Below are positions 1 through 8,917 of a stretch of 44,575 nt of DNA, piece by piece. The stretch spans positions 1 through 44,575 of the forward strand of contig JAUVDN010000006.1 of assembly GCA_030595325.1 (NCBI GenBank), given 5' to 3'. The stretch is from Gammaproteobacteria bacterium (GTDB lineage Bacteria > Pseudomonadota > Gammaproteobacteria > SZUA-229). A program made the translations under genes and the position numbers. The notes beneath the pieces were generated by a model that worked only from the letters and a program-made list of their open reading frames with translations, made no database searches and was not told the origin of the DNA. The stretch's first letter is position 1; the number at the start of each line of letters is the position of its first letter.

Positions 1-348
1 AATGAAGTTGTACTAGTGGTTTATGATCCAGAAAAAATCAGCACTGAACAACTGCTCAACGTTTTCTGGGAATCACATGATCCAACACAGGGTATGCAGC
101 AAGGCAACGACAGGGGTACACAGTATCGCTCAGGAATCTACCTATTTAACGAAGCGCAACGAAAGGTTGCTGAAACCACTTGTGGCTTTTTTCAGCAAGA
201 ACTGGCTAAAAATGGCTACGGTCAAATCACTACTGAAATATTAGATGCGCCTGAGTTTTACTACGCTGAAGATTATCATCAGCAATATCTTGCCAAGAAT
301 CCGAATGGTTATTGCGGCTTAGGCGGTACGGGCGTGAGTTGCTCGTGA
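1..348 (+). CDS. msrA: Peptide-methionine (S)-S-oxide reductase MsrA, C-terminal part (5' end outside window)
   Basis: Frame is open to the left edge ([14 protein letters not shown]...); [26 protein letters not shown] and C-terminal [15 protein letters not shown] are MsrA hallmarks. Confidence 0.95.
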   Translation, partial: NEVVLVVYDPEKISTEQLLNVFWESHDPTQGMQQGNDRGTQYRSGIYLFNEAQRKVAETTCGFFQQELAKNGYGQITTEILDAPEFYYAEDYHQQYLAKNPNGYCGLGGTGVSCS

Positions 349-359
349 GTGGCTGTTGC

Positions 360-468
360 TGAGTCATAGCTGACAAAGTCAAAAACTTTAAAAGCTACTC
401 ACCACAGAGGACACGGAGGTGAAAATTCTTTTGATTTTATTTTTTTCTGGAGGTCAGCTAATGGCCAT
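360..468. repeat. 109-bp intergenic repeat, copy 1
   Basis: Identical base for base to 9188-9296; contains TAGCTGAC...GTCAGCTA inverted ends. Confidence 0.95.
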
Positions 469-487
469 AAGTGGCTATTAACAGATA

Positions 488-2023
488 TCAGTACTCACAC
501 AACAACAAAGATTTACCCGTCATCGAAGGCGGTTGTTGCAACCCCATCAACTGCAATATGGTTGGTGCAACTGCACTCAGGTCACAGCCCGGGCGCAAGT
601 GCCAGTTCGCTTCATCGATAATCAAACATGGTACCGGGTATAAAGTATGCTGCGTGTGTGGTTCCTGCGTTACCGGATCAACCATCTCATCACAGTTACC
701 ATGATCAGCGGTCAGAATAACTGAAAAACCCGTTTCAGCAGCCGCATCCAGTACACGGCCAACTTCTTTATCCAGTGCTTCCACTGCTTGGATAACCGCA
801 TCACGCACAGCGGTATGACCGACCATATCACCGTTAGCAAAATTCACCATGATGAAGCCGTAATCACCTGACTCCAGTCCTTCGATAACTTTATCGGCAA
901 CCCCTTCGGCACTCATCTCTGGCATTAAATCATAAGTAGCAACATCGGGAGAATTAACCATGACGTGATCTTCACCGGCAAATGGTTGCTTCTTACCGCC
1001 GTTGAAGAAATAAGTGACATGGGCAAATTTTTCTGTTTCCGCGCAGTGTAGCTGTTTGTATCCAGCACGGCTGACGACTGATGCGACGGTTGCCTGTGGT
1101 CGCTCTGGTGCATAACCAATGGGTAATAAAAATTCAGGGTCATATTCCGTCAGACAGGTTACTAACGCACCTTCAAAATCACCAGTATCAAATTCATCGA
1201 AGTGATCCTGGCTTAGCACAGCAGTTAACTGGCGGGAACGATCGTTACGGAAGTTGAAAAAGATAATGCTGTCACCGGTAGCAATCAGGTCGGCCCCATC
1301 AAGTACTGTCGGCAGAATAAATTCATCCGTCGCATCATTAGCGTAAGCCGCTTCAATGGCATAGTGAGCATTCTCAGCATGCGGGCCTTCACCTTTTACC
1401 ATCGCGTTCCACGCCAGCGCTGTTCTTTCCCAACGATTATCTCTGTCCATCGAATAATAGCGACCACTAACAGTGGCGATACTGCCGTTTGCGTCTTCCA
1501 GCACGCTTTCTATTTCAGCAAGAAAGGTTAGAGCGGACATCTGCGCCGTATCACGACCATCAGTCGTCATATGTACCACTGGCTTTACTTTGTAATCAGC
1601 GCATAATTTAATCAATGCTTTTAGATGGTTGATATGACTGTGCACACCACCATTCGACGTCAAACCAACCAGATGTAGTGGGCGATTATTTTCTGCTGCA
1701 TCTTCAACCGCCGCGACCAGCGCTGCATTAGTGAAAAATTCGCCACTTTCAATCTCGTCATTAATTCGAACCAGATCCTGACGGATAACCGAACCGCTGC
1801 CCAACGTCATGTGACCCACTTCTGAGTTACCCATCTGACCATCGGGTAAACCCACTGAACTGCCACAGGCATCTAGCGTTGTATGAGGATTTCTTGAAAA
1901 ATATTCGTCTAAGCGCGGGGTATCAGCTTCCTGAACCGCGTTATTTATTCGACTTGGGTTGACACCAAAACCATCCAGTATAATCAGGAGGGTGGGTCTT
2001 CGGGGGACACTTCGATCGACCAT
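488..2023 (-). CDS. gpmI: 2,3-bisphosphoglycerate-independent phosphoglycerate mutase
   Basis: RPTLLIILDGFGVNPS, DGQMGNSEVGHMTLGSG, DGRDTAQMSA, TADHGNCDEM motifs. Confidence 0.97.
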   Translation of the reverse strand: MVDRSVPRRPTLLIILDGFGVNPSRINNAVQEADTPRLDEYFSRNPHTTLDACGSSVGLPDGQMGNSEVGHMTLGSGSVIRQDLVRINDEIESGEFFTNAALVAAVEDAAENNRPLHLVGLTSNGGVHSHINHLKALIKLCADYKVKPVVHMTTDGRDTAQMSALTFLAEIESVLEDANGSIATVSGRYYSMDRDNRWERTALAWNAMVKGEGPHAENAHYAIEAAYANDATDEFILPTVLDGADLIATGDSIIFFNFRNDRSRQLTAVLSQDHFDEFDTGDFEGALVTCLTEYDPEFLLPIGYAPERPQATVASVVSRAGYKQLHCAETEKFAHVTYFFNGGKKQPFAGEDHVMVNSPDVATYDLMPEMSAEGVADKVIEGLESGDYGFIMVNFANGDMVGHTAVRDAVIQAVEALDKEVGRVLDAAAETGFSVILTADHGNCDEMVDPVTQEPHTQHTLYPVPCLIIDEANWHLRPGCDLSAVAPTILQLMGLQQPPSMTGKSLLLCEY

Positions 2024-2248
2024 AAGAGCTCTCTGCCCTTCTCTCTATTTTGTTTATTTGTATTTAGTGTTCGTGCTTAGGGCGCGATTTTACACTATTG
2101 GTGTGATTTACACGAATATAAACAGCTTACTGTTTAGCCTTGTAATTGCCGAATGACAGAAACTTGAGTCTTAAGAGAAGTTTTAAGTTATAAGTAAAAA
2201 ACTCAGCCCACAAAGAACGCAAAAGACGCGAAGAAAAAGTATTGTCTG

Positions 2249-2308
2249 AGCTCCCTCTCCCTCTGGGACGCCTATATCCATGTAGGCGTCCCAGAGGGAG
2301 AGGGAGCT
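2249..2308 (-). terminator. Long perfect hairpin downstream of tatC (26-bp stem), possible terminator or structured element
   Basis: agctccctctccctctgggacgccta / taggcgtcccagagggagagggagct with 8-nt loop; lies 19 nt past the tatC stop; the minus strand shows a T-run about 9 nt later. Confidence 0.6.
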
Positions 2309-2327
2309 AACAAACAATCGTTCTTAT

Positions 2328-3395
2328 CTATTTTTTATCCGGATTATCACCAGACTTATCTGAGTCGCTATCTCCAGATTCATCTGTGGAGTCATCTTCA
2401 CGGTTATTTTCCTGCTCTTCATCTTCGGCTTCATCGAGCAACCGCTCCATGTCTTCATCACTCAATTCATCGCCAAGCTCATCACCTTGTTCATCGTTCT
2501 GAGTCTCGGCAGCCAAATTATTATTTATTGGATTACCTTCTTCATCATGATCATCTTCCGGGATGTCAGCTGCTGTAACTAATGGCGTCTCTTCTGTCAT
2601 CGTAAAGTCATCATTTTCCATGATGACATTTTCTTCTGATTTATCTTTTAAAAAGATGCGCGACGCGATTAAACCCAGCTCGAACAGCAGCCAGATAGGT
2701 ATTGCCAGCAAAGACTGAGAAATCACATCCGGCGGTGTTAAAAACATGCCAATGATAAACGCGCCGATAATGATATAAGGACGTTTTTCTGCCAGTTTAT
2801 CTGCTGAAGTAACACCAGCGGCAATCAATAAAAAAGTAGCAACAGGTACTTCGAATGCAATACCAAAGGCGAAAAATATCGCAATAATAAAATCAAGGTA
2901 CTGACCGATATCGGTCATCACTGCAACGCCTTCCGGTGCTATACCGATAAAGAAACCAAAAAGAATCGGGAAGATTACAAAATAGGCAAAAGCAATGCCG
3001 CAATAAAAAAGAATAACACTGGATATTAATATCGGTGTCGCCATTTTCTTTTCATGACGATACAAACCCGGCGCAATAAACCCCCACATCTGATGCAAGA
3101 TGTAAGGAATGGTCAGAAGCACGGACAGTAGCAATACTAATTTAAACGGCACCAGAAAAGGTGAGGTCACACTAGTCGCAATCATCGATGTGCCTTCCGG
3201 CATCAAGCCCAACAGTGGTTGCGCCGCGATGGTGAAAATATCTTCAGAAAATGAAAACAGCGCTATAAAAACAATAAGAATTGCCAGCACCATATGTAAC
3301 AGTCGATCGCGAAGTTCGATCAGATGGTCCATCAGCGTTTGTTCTTTCTGATCTCCAGTTGGGGAATCTTGTTCTGCCATTATTTTATTTAACAA
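2328..3395 (-). CDS. tatC: Sec-independent protein translocase TatC with long acidic C-terminal tail
   Basis: MDHLIELRDRLLH, FKLVLLLSVLLTIPYILHQMWGFIAPGLYRHEKK, FGIAFEVPVATFLL; about 100 extra acidic residues at the C-terminus. Confidence 0.96.
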   Translation of the reverse strand: MLNKIMAEQDSPTGDQKEQTLMDHLIELRDRLLHMVLAILIVFIALFSFSEDIFTIAAQPLLGLMPEGTSMIATSVTSPFLVPFKLVLLLSVLLTIPYILHQMWGFIAPGLYRHEKKMATPILISSVILFYCGIAFAYFVIFPILFGFFIGIAPEGVAVMTDIGQYLDFIIAIFFAFGIAFEVPVATFLLIAAGVTSADKLAEKRPYIIIGAFIIGMFLTPPDVISQSLLAIPIWLLFELGLIASRIFLKDKSEENVIMENDDFTMTEETPLVTAADIPEDDHDEEGNPINNNLAAETQNDEQGDELGDELSDEDMERLLDEAEDEEQENNREDDSTDESGDSDSDKSGDNPDKK

Positions 3396-3402
3396 TCATG
3401 CT

Positions 3403-3834
3403 TCAAGATTTACTTTTTTCTGAAATTGATGTGTCTGTAGCTGATGTATCGGCAGTTGACGCTACATCTGAAGAGTCGCCTGATGATACATCGCTGGAAT
3501 CGGACTCAGGCTCATCATAAAAAGAATGAGACGGTGTATCCGTTAAGATGTCAGCCGCTGAAACTTTAGGCAAGTCTGCGGCAACATCATCAACACCTGA
3601 TTTTATCTGTTGCTGTAATTCATTAATCTGAACTTCCTGATTATGCAGCATGCGTTTAAATTCATTAACGTCGAGCTCCTCTTCAACTTCGCTACGCACA
3701 CCTTCTATATAACGTCGCGCCTTACCAACAAAGAAACCCGCCTGACGCGCAGCACCGGGCAAACGCTCCGGGCCAATTACGACCAGCGCTAAAATAAGAA
3801 TTAGCAGGATTTCCCAGAAGCCAACGTCAAACAT
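3403..3834 (-). CDS. tatB: Sec-independent protein translocase TatB
   Basis: MFDVGFWEILLILILALVVIGPERLPGAAR; operon position between tatA and tatC. Confidence 0.95.
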   Translation of the reverse strand: MFDVGFWEILLILILALVVIGPERLPGAARQAGFFVGKARRYIEGVRSEVEEELDVNEFKRMLHNQEVQINELQQQIKSGVDDVAADLPKVSAADILTDTPSHSFYDEPESDSSDVSSGDSSDVASTADTSATDTSISEKSKS

Positions 3835-3903
3835 ATATTCAGTACAGTAATGCTACGCACACTAAAGCCGACGTAAAAACATCAACTTTGATGCATAGAA
3901 AAG

Positions 3904-4152
3904 TTAAACGTTATCTGTGTTCTTGGTTGATTCAGCCTTAACCGACTCAGCCTTAACTGATTCAGTATCCGCAGACTCTGCTGAAGATTGCTCAACTTTA
4001 TTTTGCTTATTGTCATCACCGTCTTTCACAGCGCTCTTAAATCCTTTGATTGCTGAACCCAAATCACCACCGACGTTTTTCAATTTTTTTGTACCAAAAA
4101 TTAAAATAACAACAGCCAATAAAATCAATAATTGCCAAACACTAATACCCAT
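3904..4152 (-). CDS. tatA: Sec-independent protein translocase TatA
   Basis: [39 protein letters not shown]. Confidence 0.95.
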   Translation of the reverse strand: MGISVWQLLILLAVVILIFGTKKLKNVGGDLGSAIKGFKSAVKDGDDNKQNKVEQSSAESADTESVKAESVKAESTKNTDNV

Positions 4153-4225
4153 AATAATTCTCTCTTATCTCTTTATCTTAATTCGACAATCAGCCACTCT
4201 ATATGATGACTGCTTGCCTAGCCGA

Positions 4226-4306
4226 CCTCGCTATAGCGAGGTACGAAGCAATTTACCCAGGCGCTTGTGTCGTCATTGTGCGATTGCTTCGTATCACACA
4301 ATGACG
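4226..4306. repeat. Intergenic element with nested/alternative inverted repeats
   Basis: CCTCGCTATAGCGAGG palindrome (4226-4241); TACGAAGCAAT 4242-4252 complementary to ATTGCTTCGTA 4283-4293; CGTCATTGTG 4271-4280 complementary to CACAATGACG 4297-4306. Confidence 0.8.
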
Positions 4307-4373
4307 TATTTAATTATTTTATCTCTTACAGCTCAGCTCTTACAATCCTGCTCTTGCAATTTCGCTTTTATAA

Positions 4374-4709
4374 TTATGTCCTTGCCGCTTTCTCATCGTG
4401 CCCAGAAACACCAAATCGACGCGCCAATTCTTTTATCACATCATCAGCAGATAAGCCCTGATCTGCCAGTAACACCATGGTATGAAACCAGAGATCTGCT
4501 ACCTCATAAACCAGTTTATCTTTATCACCACCGCTTGCAACATCTTTTGCGGCCATTACTGTCTCTGTGGCTTCTTCACCAACTTTTTTAAGGATAGCAT
4601 CTAATCCTTTATCGTACAGGCTAGCTACATAAGATGAATCTGGCGCGGCACCTTTACGCTGCTCCAGTATTTCGCCTAATTGTGTCAGCACTTCAGAATT
4701 ATTCATCAT
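4374..4709 (-). CDS. hisE: Phosphoribosyl-ATP pyrophosphatase
   Basis: [51 protein letters not shown]. Confidence 0.96.
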   Translation of the reverse strand: MMNNSEVLTQLGEILEQRKGAAPDSSYVASLYDKGLDAILKKVGEEATETVMAAKDVASGGDKDKLVYEVADLWFHTMVLLADQGLSADDVIKELARRFGVSGHDEKAART

Positions 4710-4736
4710 TTCAACTTTAAATATGGTGTCTCTACA

Positions 4737-5117
4737 CTATTTATAAATATCTTTAGGGTCTTTAATAACCTGTTCAACTTCGACCCATTTCTCACCTTGT
4801 AACTGACGATAAAAACAACTCTCACGTCCAGTATGACAAGCGATACCACCCTGCTGTTCAACTTTTAACAATATTACATCTTCATCACAATCAAATCGAA
4901 TATCAACTATTTTTTGCGTATGACCTGACTCTTCACCTTTGTGCCAGAGTTTTCCTCTGGAACGCGACCAGTAAACAGCTTCTTTTTTTTCTGCCGTTAA
5001 TCGCAATGCTTCACGATTCATCCAAGCCATCATTAAGATTTTACCACTGCTGGCATCTTGTGCTATCGCAGGAACTAATCCTTTATCATCGAATCGAATT
5101 TCATCTAACCAATTCAT
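4737..5117 (-). CDS. hisI: Phosphoribosyl-AMP cyclohydrolase
   Basis: [57 protein letters not shown]. Confidence 0.97.
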   Translation of the reverse strand: MNWLDEIRFDDKGLVPAIAQDASSGKILMMAWMNREALRLTAEKKEAVYWSRSRGKLWHKGEESGHTQKIVDIRFDCDEDVILLKVEQQGGIACHTGRESCFYRQLQGEKWVEVEQVIKDPKDIYK

Positions 5118-5125
5118 TAGCTAAG

Positions 5126-5899
5126 TTACAGCCTCATCTCGATTCCGCGAGATGCCATGTGCTGCTTTGCTTCTTGAATGGTGTACTCTGCAAAGTGAAA
5201 AATGCTGGCAGCAAGTACCGCATCTGCTTTACCTTCTAATACTCCATCAGCCAGATGATCAAGAGTACCGACGCCACCTGAGGCAATAACAGGAACTGTA
5301 ACTGCTTCAGAAATGGCACGTGTCAGCGGTATATTGAATCCGGTTTTTGTACCGTCTTTATCCATGCTGGTCAGTAAGATTTCACCAGCACCATAATCGA
5401 CCATTTTTCTCGCCCACTCGATGGCATCCAGACCCGTCGTCTTTCTGCCACCGTGGGTAAATATTTCCCAACGTAAAGGCTCACCGGCAACACTGACCTG
5501 TTTCGCATCGATGGCAACAACGATACATTGCGAACCGACAGAATCTGTCGCTTCACGCACAAACTCCGGATTGAATACAGCGGCGGTATTAATAGCGACT
5601 TTATCTGCACCGGCATTTAACATGCGACGCACATCATCTAACTCTCTGATACCGCCACCAACGGTTAACGGAATAAATACTTCATCGGCTACCTTTTCGA
5701 CAACGTGAACGATGGTCTCACGATTATCGGAGCTTGCCGTAATATCAAGAAAGGTTATCTCATCGGCACCTTCTGAATCATACCGTCTGGCCACTTCTAC
5801 CGGGTCACCAGCATCTCTGATATCTACAAACTGCACACCTTTAACAACGCGACCATTATCGACATCGAGGCAGGGAATGATTCGTTTTGCTAATGACAT
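5126..5899 (-). CDS. hisF: Imidazole glycerol phosphate synthase subunit HisF
   Basis: [45 protein letters not shown]. Confidence 0.98.
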   Translation of the reverse strand: MSLAKRIIPCLDVDNGRVVKGVQFVDIRDAGDPVEVARRYDSEGADEITFLDITASSDNRETIVHVVEKVADEVFIPLTVGGGIRELDDVRRMLNAGADKVAINTAAVFNPEFVREATDSVGSQCIVVAIDAKQVSVAGEPLRWEIFTHGGRKTTGLDAIEWARKMVDYGAGEILLTSMDKDGTKTGFNIPLTRAISEAVTVPVIASGGVGTLDHLADGVLEGKADAVLAASIFHFAEYTIQEAKQHMASRGIEMRL

Positions 5900-6630
5900 T
5901 ATTGCTTATCCAGCCACGCCTGTGCTTGTTTTAAATCAATCGCACCTTCATAGATAGCACGACCGGTAATTGCGCCCATGATACCTTCATCCGCAACCGC
6001 ACTTAAGGCTTTAACATCATCCATGTTGGTCAGGCCGCCGGAAGCGATGACCGGAATATTAATTGCCTGCGCCATCTTAACGGTAGACTCGATATTCACG
6101 CCCTGCATCATGCCGTCGCGTGATATATCGGTATAGACGATAGCTTCAACGCCATCATCCTGAAAACGTTTTGCCATATCAATAACGTCATGTTTAGACA
6201 GTTTTGACCAGCCATCCACCGCCACTTTACCGTTTTTAGCATCCAGACCAACAATGATATGGGTAGGAAATTCTGCACAGACTTCAGCAACAAAATGTGG
6301 TTCATTCACCGCTTTTGTGCCAATGATTAAATAGTTCACACCCGCATCAAGATAAGCGGCGATAGTATCTTCATCGCGTATGCCACCACCAAGCTGAATT
6401 TTCAGATCCGGATAAGCGGATGCAATATCATGTATCACACCGGCATTAACAGGCTTTGCTGCGAAAGCGCCATCCAGGTCAACGATATGTAACCGTCTTG
6501 CGCCTGCTTCAACCCATTGCCCTGCCATCGCTACCGGGTCATCAGAGAATACGGTGCTATCATCCATATCACCCTGACGCAGGCGTACACATTGTCCATC
6601 TTTTAAATCAATTGCGGGTATTAATAACAT
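5899..6630 (-). CDS. hisA: Phosphoribosylformimino-5-aminoimidazole carboxamide ribotide isomerase
   Basis: [47 protein letters not shown]. Confidence 0.98.
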   Translation of the reverse strand: MLLIPAIDLKDGQCVRLRQGDMDDSTVFSDDPVAMAGQWVEAGARRLHIVDLDGAFAAKPVNAGVIHDIASAYPDLKIQLGGGIRDEDTIAAYLDAGVNYLIIGTKAVNEPHFVAEVCAEFPTHIIVGLDAKNGKVAVDGWSKLSKHDVIDMAKRFQDDGVEAIVYTDISRDGMMQGVNIESTVKMAQAINIPVIASGGLTNMDDVKALSAVADEGIMGAITGRAIYEGAIDLKQAQAWLDKQ

Positions 6631-6663
6631 CTGTCTCTTATCTCAGTGATTATGTCTCAGTAG

Positions 6664-7314
6664 TTATACTTGCCCATTCCAGCGGCAAAAGTTTTTCAGT
6701 AACTGCAAACCATCATGCGCACTCTTTTCAGGGTGGAACTGGGTGGCAAAAACATTGTCTTTAGCAATTGCCGACACAAATTCAATACCATAGTCGGTAG
6801 TACCTGCAGTCAACGTTTCATCTTCAGGTGCAACATAGTAACTGTGCACAAAATAAAAACGGCTGTCTTCTGGTATCTCGTCCCACAAAGGGTGCGCCTG
6901 TTTGTGGGACACCTTATTCCAGCCCATGTGCGGAATTTTTAGTGTTTGCATCTGTGACTGTAATGATTCATCAGCAAATGCACGCACATTTCCCGGGTAC
7001 AGATTCATGCAATCAATACCCTGGTTTTCCTCACTGTGCTGCATCAATACCTGCATACCCATGCATATCCCTAGAAACGGCTTCTCATGTGCAGCCTGTA
7101 AAACAACTTCTTCCAGCTGCAGGTCTCTTAAATGTTTCATGCAGTCACGCGCTGCTCCCTGACCAGGAAACACAACACGCTCAGCCGCAGCAATCTCTTT
7201 CGCATCTGAACTGACGATAACGCGCTGCTCAGCAGAAATTACATGCTCTATCGCTTTTGAAACTGAACGAAGATTACCCATGCCGTAATCAACGACAGCA
7301 ATAACTGAGCTCAT
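6664..7314 (-). CDS. hisH: Imidazole glycerol phosphate synthase subunit HisH
   Basis: VVDYGMGNLRSVSKA, PFLGICMGMQVL, FVHSYYV, ATQFHPEKS glutaminase motifs. Confidence 0.97.
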   Translation of the reverse strand: MSSVIAVVDYGMGNLRSVSKAIEHVISAEQRVIVSSDAKEIAAAERVVFPGQGAARDCMKHLRDLQLEEVVLQAAHEKPFLGICMGMQVLMQHSEENQGIDCMNLYPGNVRAFADESLQSQMQTLKIPHMGWNKVSHKQAHPLWDEIPEDSRFYFVHSYYVAPEDETLTAGTTDYGIEFVSAIAKDNVFATQFHPEKSAHDGLQLLKNFCRWNGQV

Positions 7315-7389
7315 GATAGCCTTCCGGCTAAATGAATAATGAATAATGAATAATAAATAATCATATTAAAAAATTAACTTTGCTTTTAT

Positions 7390-7409
7390 AACTAGCTATA
7401 GCTAGTTAT
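7390..7409. repeat. 20-bp perfect palindrome TAACTAGCTATAGCTAGTTA between hisB and hisH
   Basis: Sequence equals its own reverse complement and is followed by another TAGCTAGTTATA unit. Confidence 0.9.
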
Positions 7410-7432
7410 AGCTAGTTATATATAGACACCTG

Positions 7433-8026
7433 CTAGAGGGTTCCTTTTGTGCTTGGCATAATACCCTGCATTCTTGGGTCTGCAGTAATCGCCATACGCA
7501 CAGCACGGCCGAAAGCCTTAAATATTGTTTCAGCAATATGGTGCGCATTGTCGCCACTAAGGTTATCGATATGCAGCGTCACATTGGCGTGGTTGATAAA
7601 TCCTTGAAAAAACTCATGGAACAGATCAACATCAAAATCACCGATACTTGAACGTTTAAACTTCACGTTATACTCCATACCAGGACGTCCTGAAAAATCG
7701 ATAACTACACGAGTCAAAGCCTCATCCAATGGCACATAGGCATGTCCGTATCGAACAATACCTTTTTTATCGCCGATAGCTTTAGCGACAGCCTGACCAA
7801 TAGTAATACCGATATCTTCTACCGTATGGTGAGCATCGATGTGCAGATCTCCCTTGGCTGTTATCTCAAGATCAATCAATCCATGACGCGCTACCTGATC
7901 AAGCATATGCTCTAAAAATGGCACCCCGGTATCCAGGTTACATTTGCCCGTACCATCCAGATTTACTTTTACCTGAATCTGGGTCTCCAGTGTATTACGT
8001 TCAACACTCGCCTGACGCTGCGTCAT
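7433..8026 (-). CDS. hisB: Imidazoleglycerol-phosphate dehydratase
   Basis: [65 protein letters not shown]. Confidence 0.97.
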   Translation of the reverse strand: MTQRQASVERNTLETQIQVKVNLDGTGKCNLDTGVPFLEHMLDQVARHGLIDLEITAKGDLHIDAHHTVEDIGITIGQAVAKAIGDKKGIVRYGHAYVPLDEALTRVVIDFSGRPGMEYNVKFKRSSIGDFDVDLFHEFFQGFINHANVTLHIDNLSGDNAHHIAETIFKAFGRAVRMAITADPRMQGIMPSTKGTL

Positions 8027-8114
8027 TTATATCTCCAGTTTATCTGTTTTTCTAATTTGTAGCGCTAATCTGTATTACTTATTTAAATTGTATATTTAAC
8101 ATTCATTTTAACTA

Positions 8115-8579
8115 TTACATAGTCAAATTAAAGGTAACCGGGCCATCATTATGCAACCGAACCGCCATGTCTGCACCAAATTGCCCTGTCTGTAGCCAGT
8201 TAGCGGATAAATTCTGCGCTAATGACTCACCTTTTACACGCATTATATCAACAAGTTGCGTAAACAGTGCGATTCCTTTTTCCGGGTCTGCAGCGCTAGA
8301 GAAACTTGGCCGCAAGCCCTTCTTCGTGTCCGCCGCCAGGGTAAACTGAGGTACCAGTAAAACTGAACCGCTAATATCCATCACACTCAGGTTCATTTTA
8401 TCTTCCACATCGGCAAATACACGGTATTTCAATATTTTTTCTGCCAGACGCTCCGCCGTAATCAATTCGTCCTTTTTCTCGACACCGAGCAACACCAGCA
8501 GACCCTGCTCGATAGCCGCTATTTCTTCGTTATCGACAACCACCGATGCCGATTTGACGCGCTGTATTAGTGCAATCAT
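8115..8579 (-). CDS. dtd: D-aminoacyl-tRNA deacylase
   Basis: MIALIQRVKSASVVV; start at 8579 chosen because AAGGA is spaced 6 nt from it (abuts the upstream in-frame ATG at 8585); SVLLVPQFTLAADTKKGLRPSF. Confidence 0.96.
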   Translation of the reverse strand: MIALIQRVKSASVVVDNEEIAAIEQGLLVLLGVEKKDELITAERLAEKILKYRVFADVEDKMNLSVMDISGSVLLVPQFTLAADTKKGLRPSFSSAADPEKGIALFTQLVDIMRVKGESLAQNLSANWLQTGQFGADMAVRLHNDGPVTFNLTM

Positions 8580-8639
8580 AAACATTCCTTTTTATTAATA
8601 GCCGCGCCTATACCATGCCTAAGACCCAGTAAAAGCCAA

Positions 8640-8657
8640 TGTAAGGATTTTCCTACA
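8640..8657 (+). promoter_or_regulatory. Candidate GacA/UvrY upstream activating sequence
   Basis: TGTAAG-GATTTT-CCTACA versus the TGTAAG-N6-CTTACA consensus (1 mismatch in 12 fixed positions); about 70 bp upstream of the GGA-rich RNA candidate. Confidence 0.65.
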
Positions 8658-8713
8658 TCAATTTGCCTTTCTCGCTGATGGCACGAATCAAGCAAGTAAA
8701 CCATAATACTCAG

Positions 8714-8915
8714 TATGGACAAAGGGACAGAGCCGTAACAAGGACATAAGGATATAGGTAGCTTCAGGAAATTCAACACGGATAAGGACTAAGGATTATT
8801 AGTTTACACGGATTGGTAACTTTTTCTATGGAATTGGAAATCTAAGGAATAGCTATAGCGCGAGGCTCATCACCAAGCAAGGACCTGAAACCCCAACTTT
8901 TAGTTGGGGTTTTTT
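8714..8915 (+). ncRNA. Candidate CsrB/RsmY/RsmZ-type CsrA-sequestering sRNA
   Basis: About 13 GGA motifs (many AAGGA/ANGGA) in roughly 200 nt, ends in an intrinsic terminator, GacA-like box upstream, CATAAT -10-like hexamer at 8702; 5' end estimated. Confidence 0.72.
8890..8915 (+). terminator. Rho-independent terminator
   Basis: ACCCCAACtttt-aGTTGGGGT stem followed by TTTTTT. Confidence 0.9.
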
Positions 8916-8917
8916 AT

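Noticed and set aside
3917-4591. 224-aa + strand ORF opposite tatA/hisE
   Set aside because: Antisense to two well-supported genes and spanning a structured intergenic region; low-complexity Leu/Ser/His composition, no domain
5421-5708. + strand 95-aa ORF opposite hisF
   Set aside because: Antisense shadow ORF of a conserved gene
8576-8779. 67-aa minus ORF over the sRNA 5' region
   Set aside because: Overlaps the putative GacA box and sRNA; peptide lacks coding character
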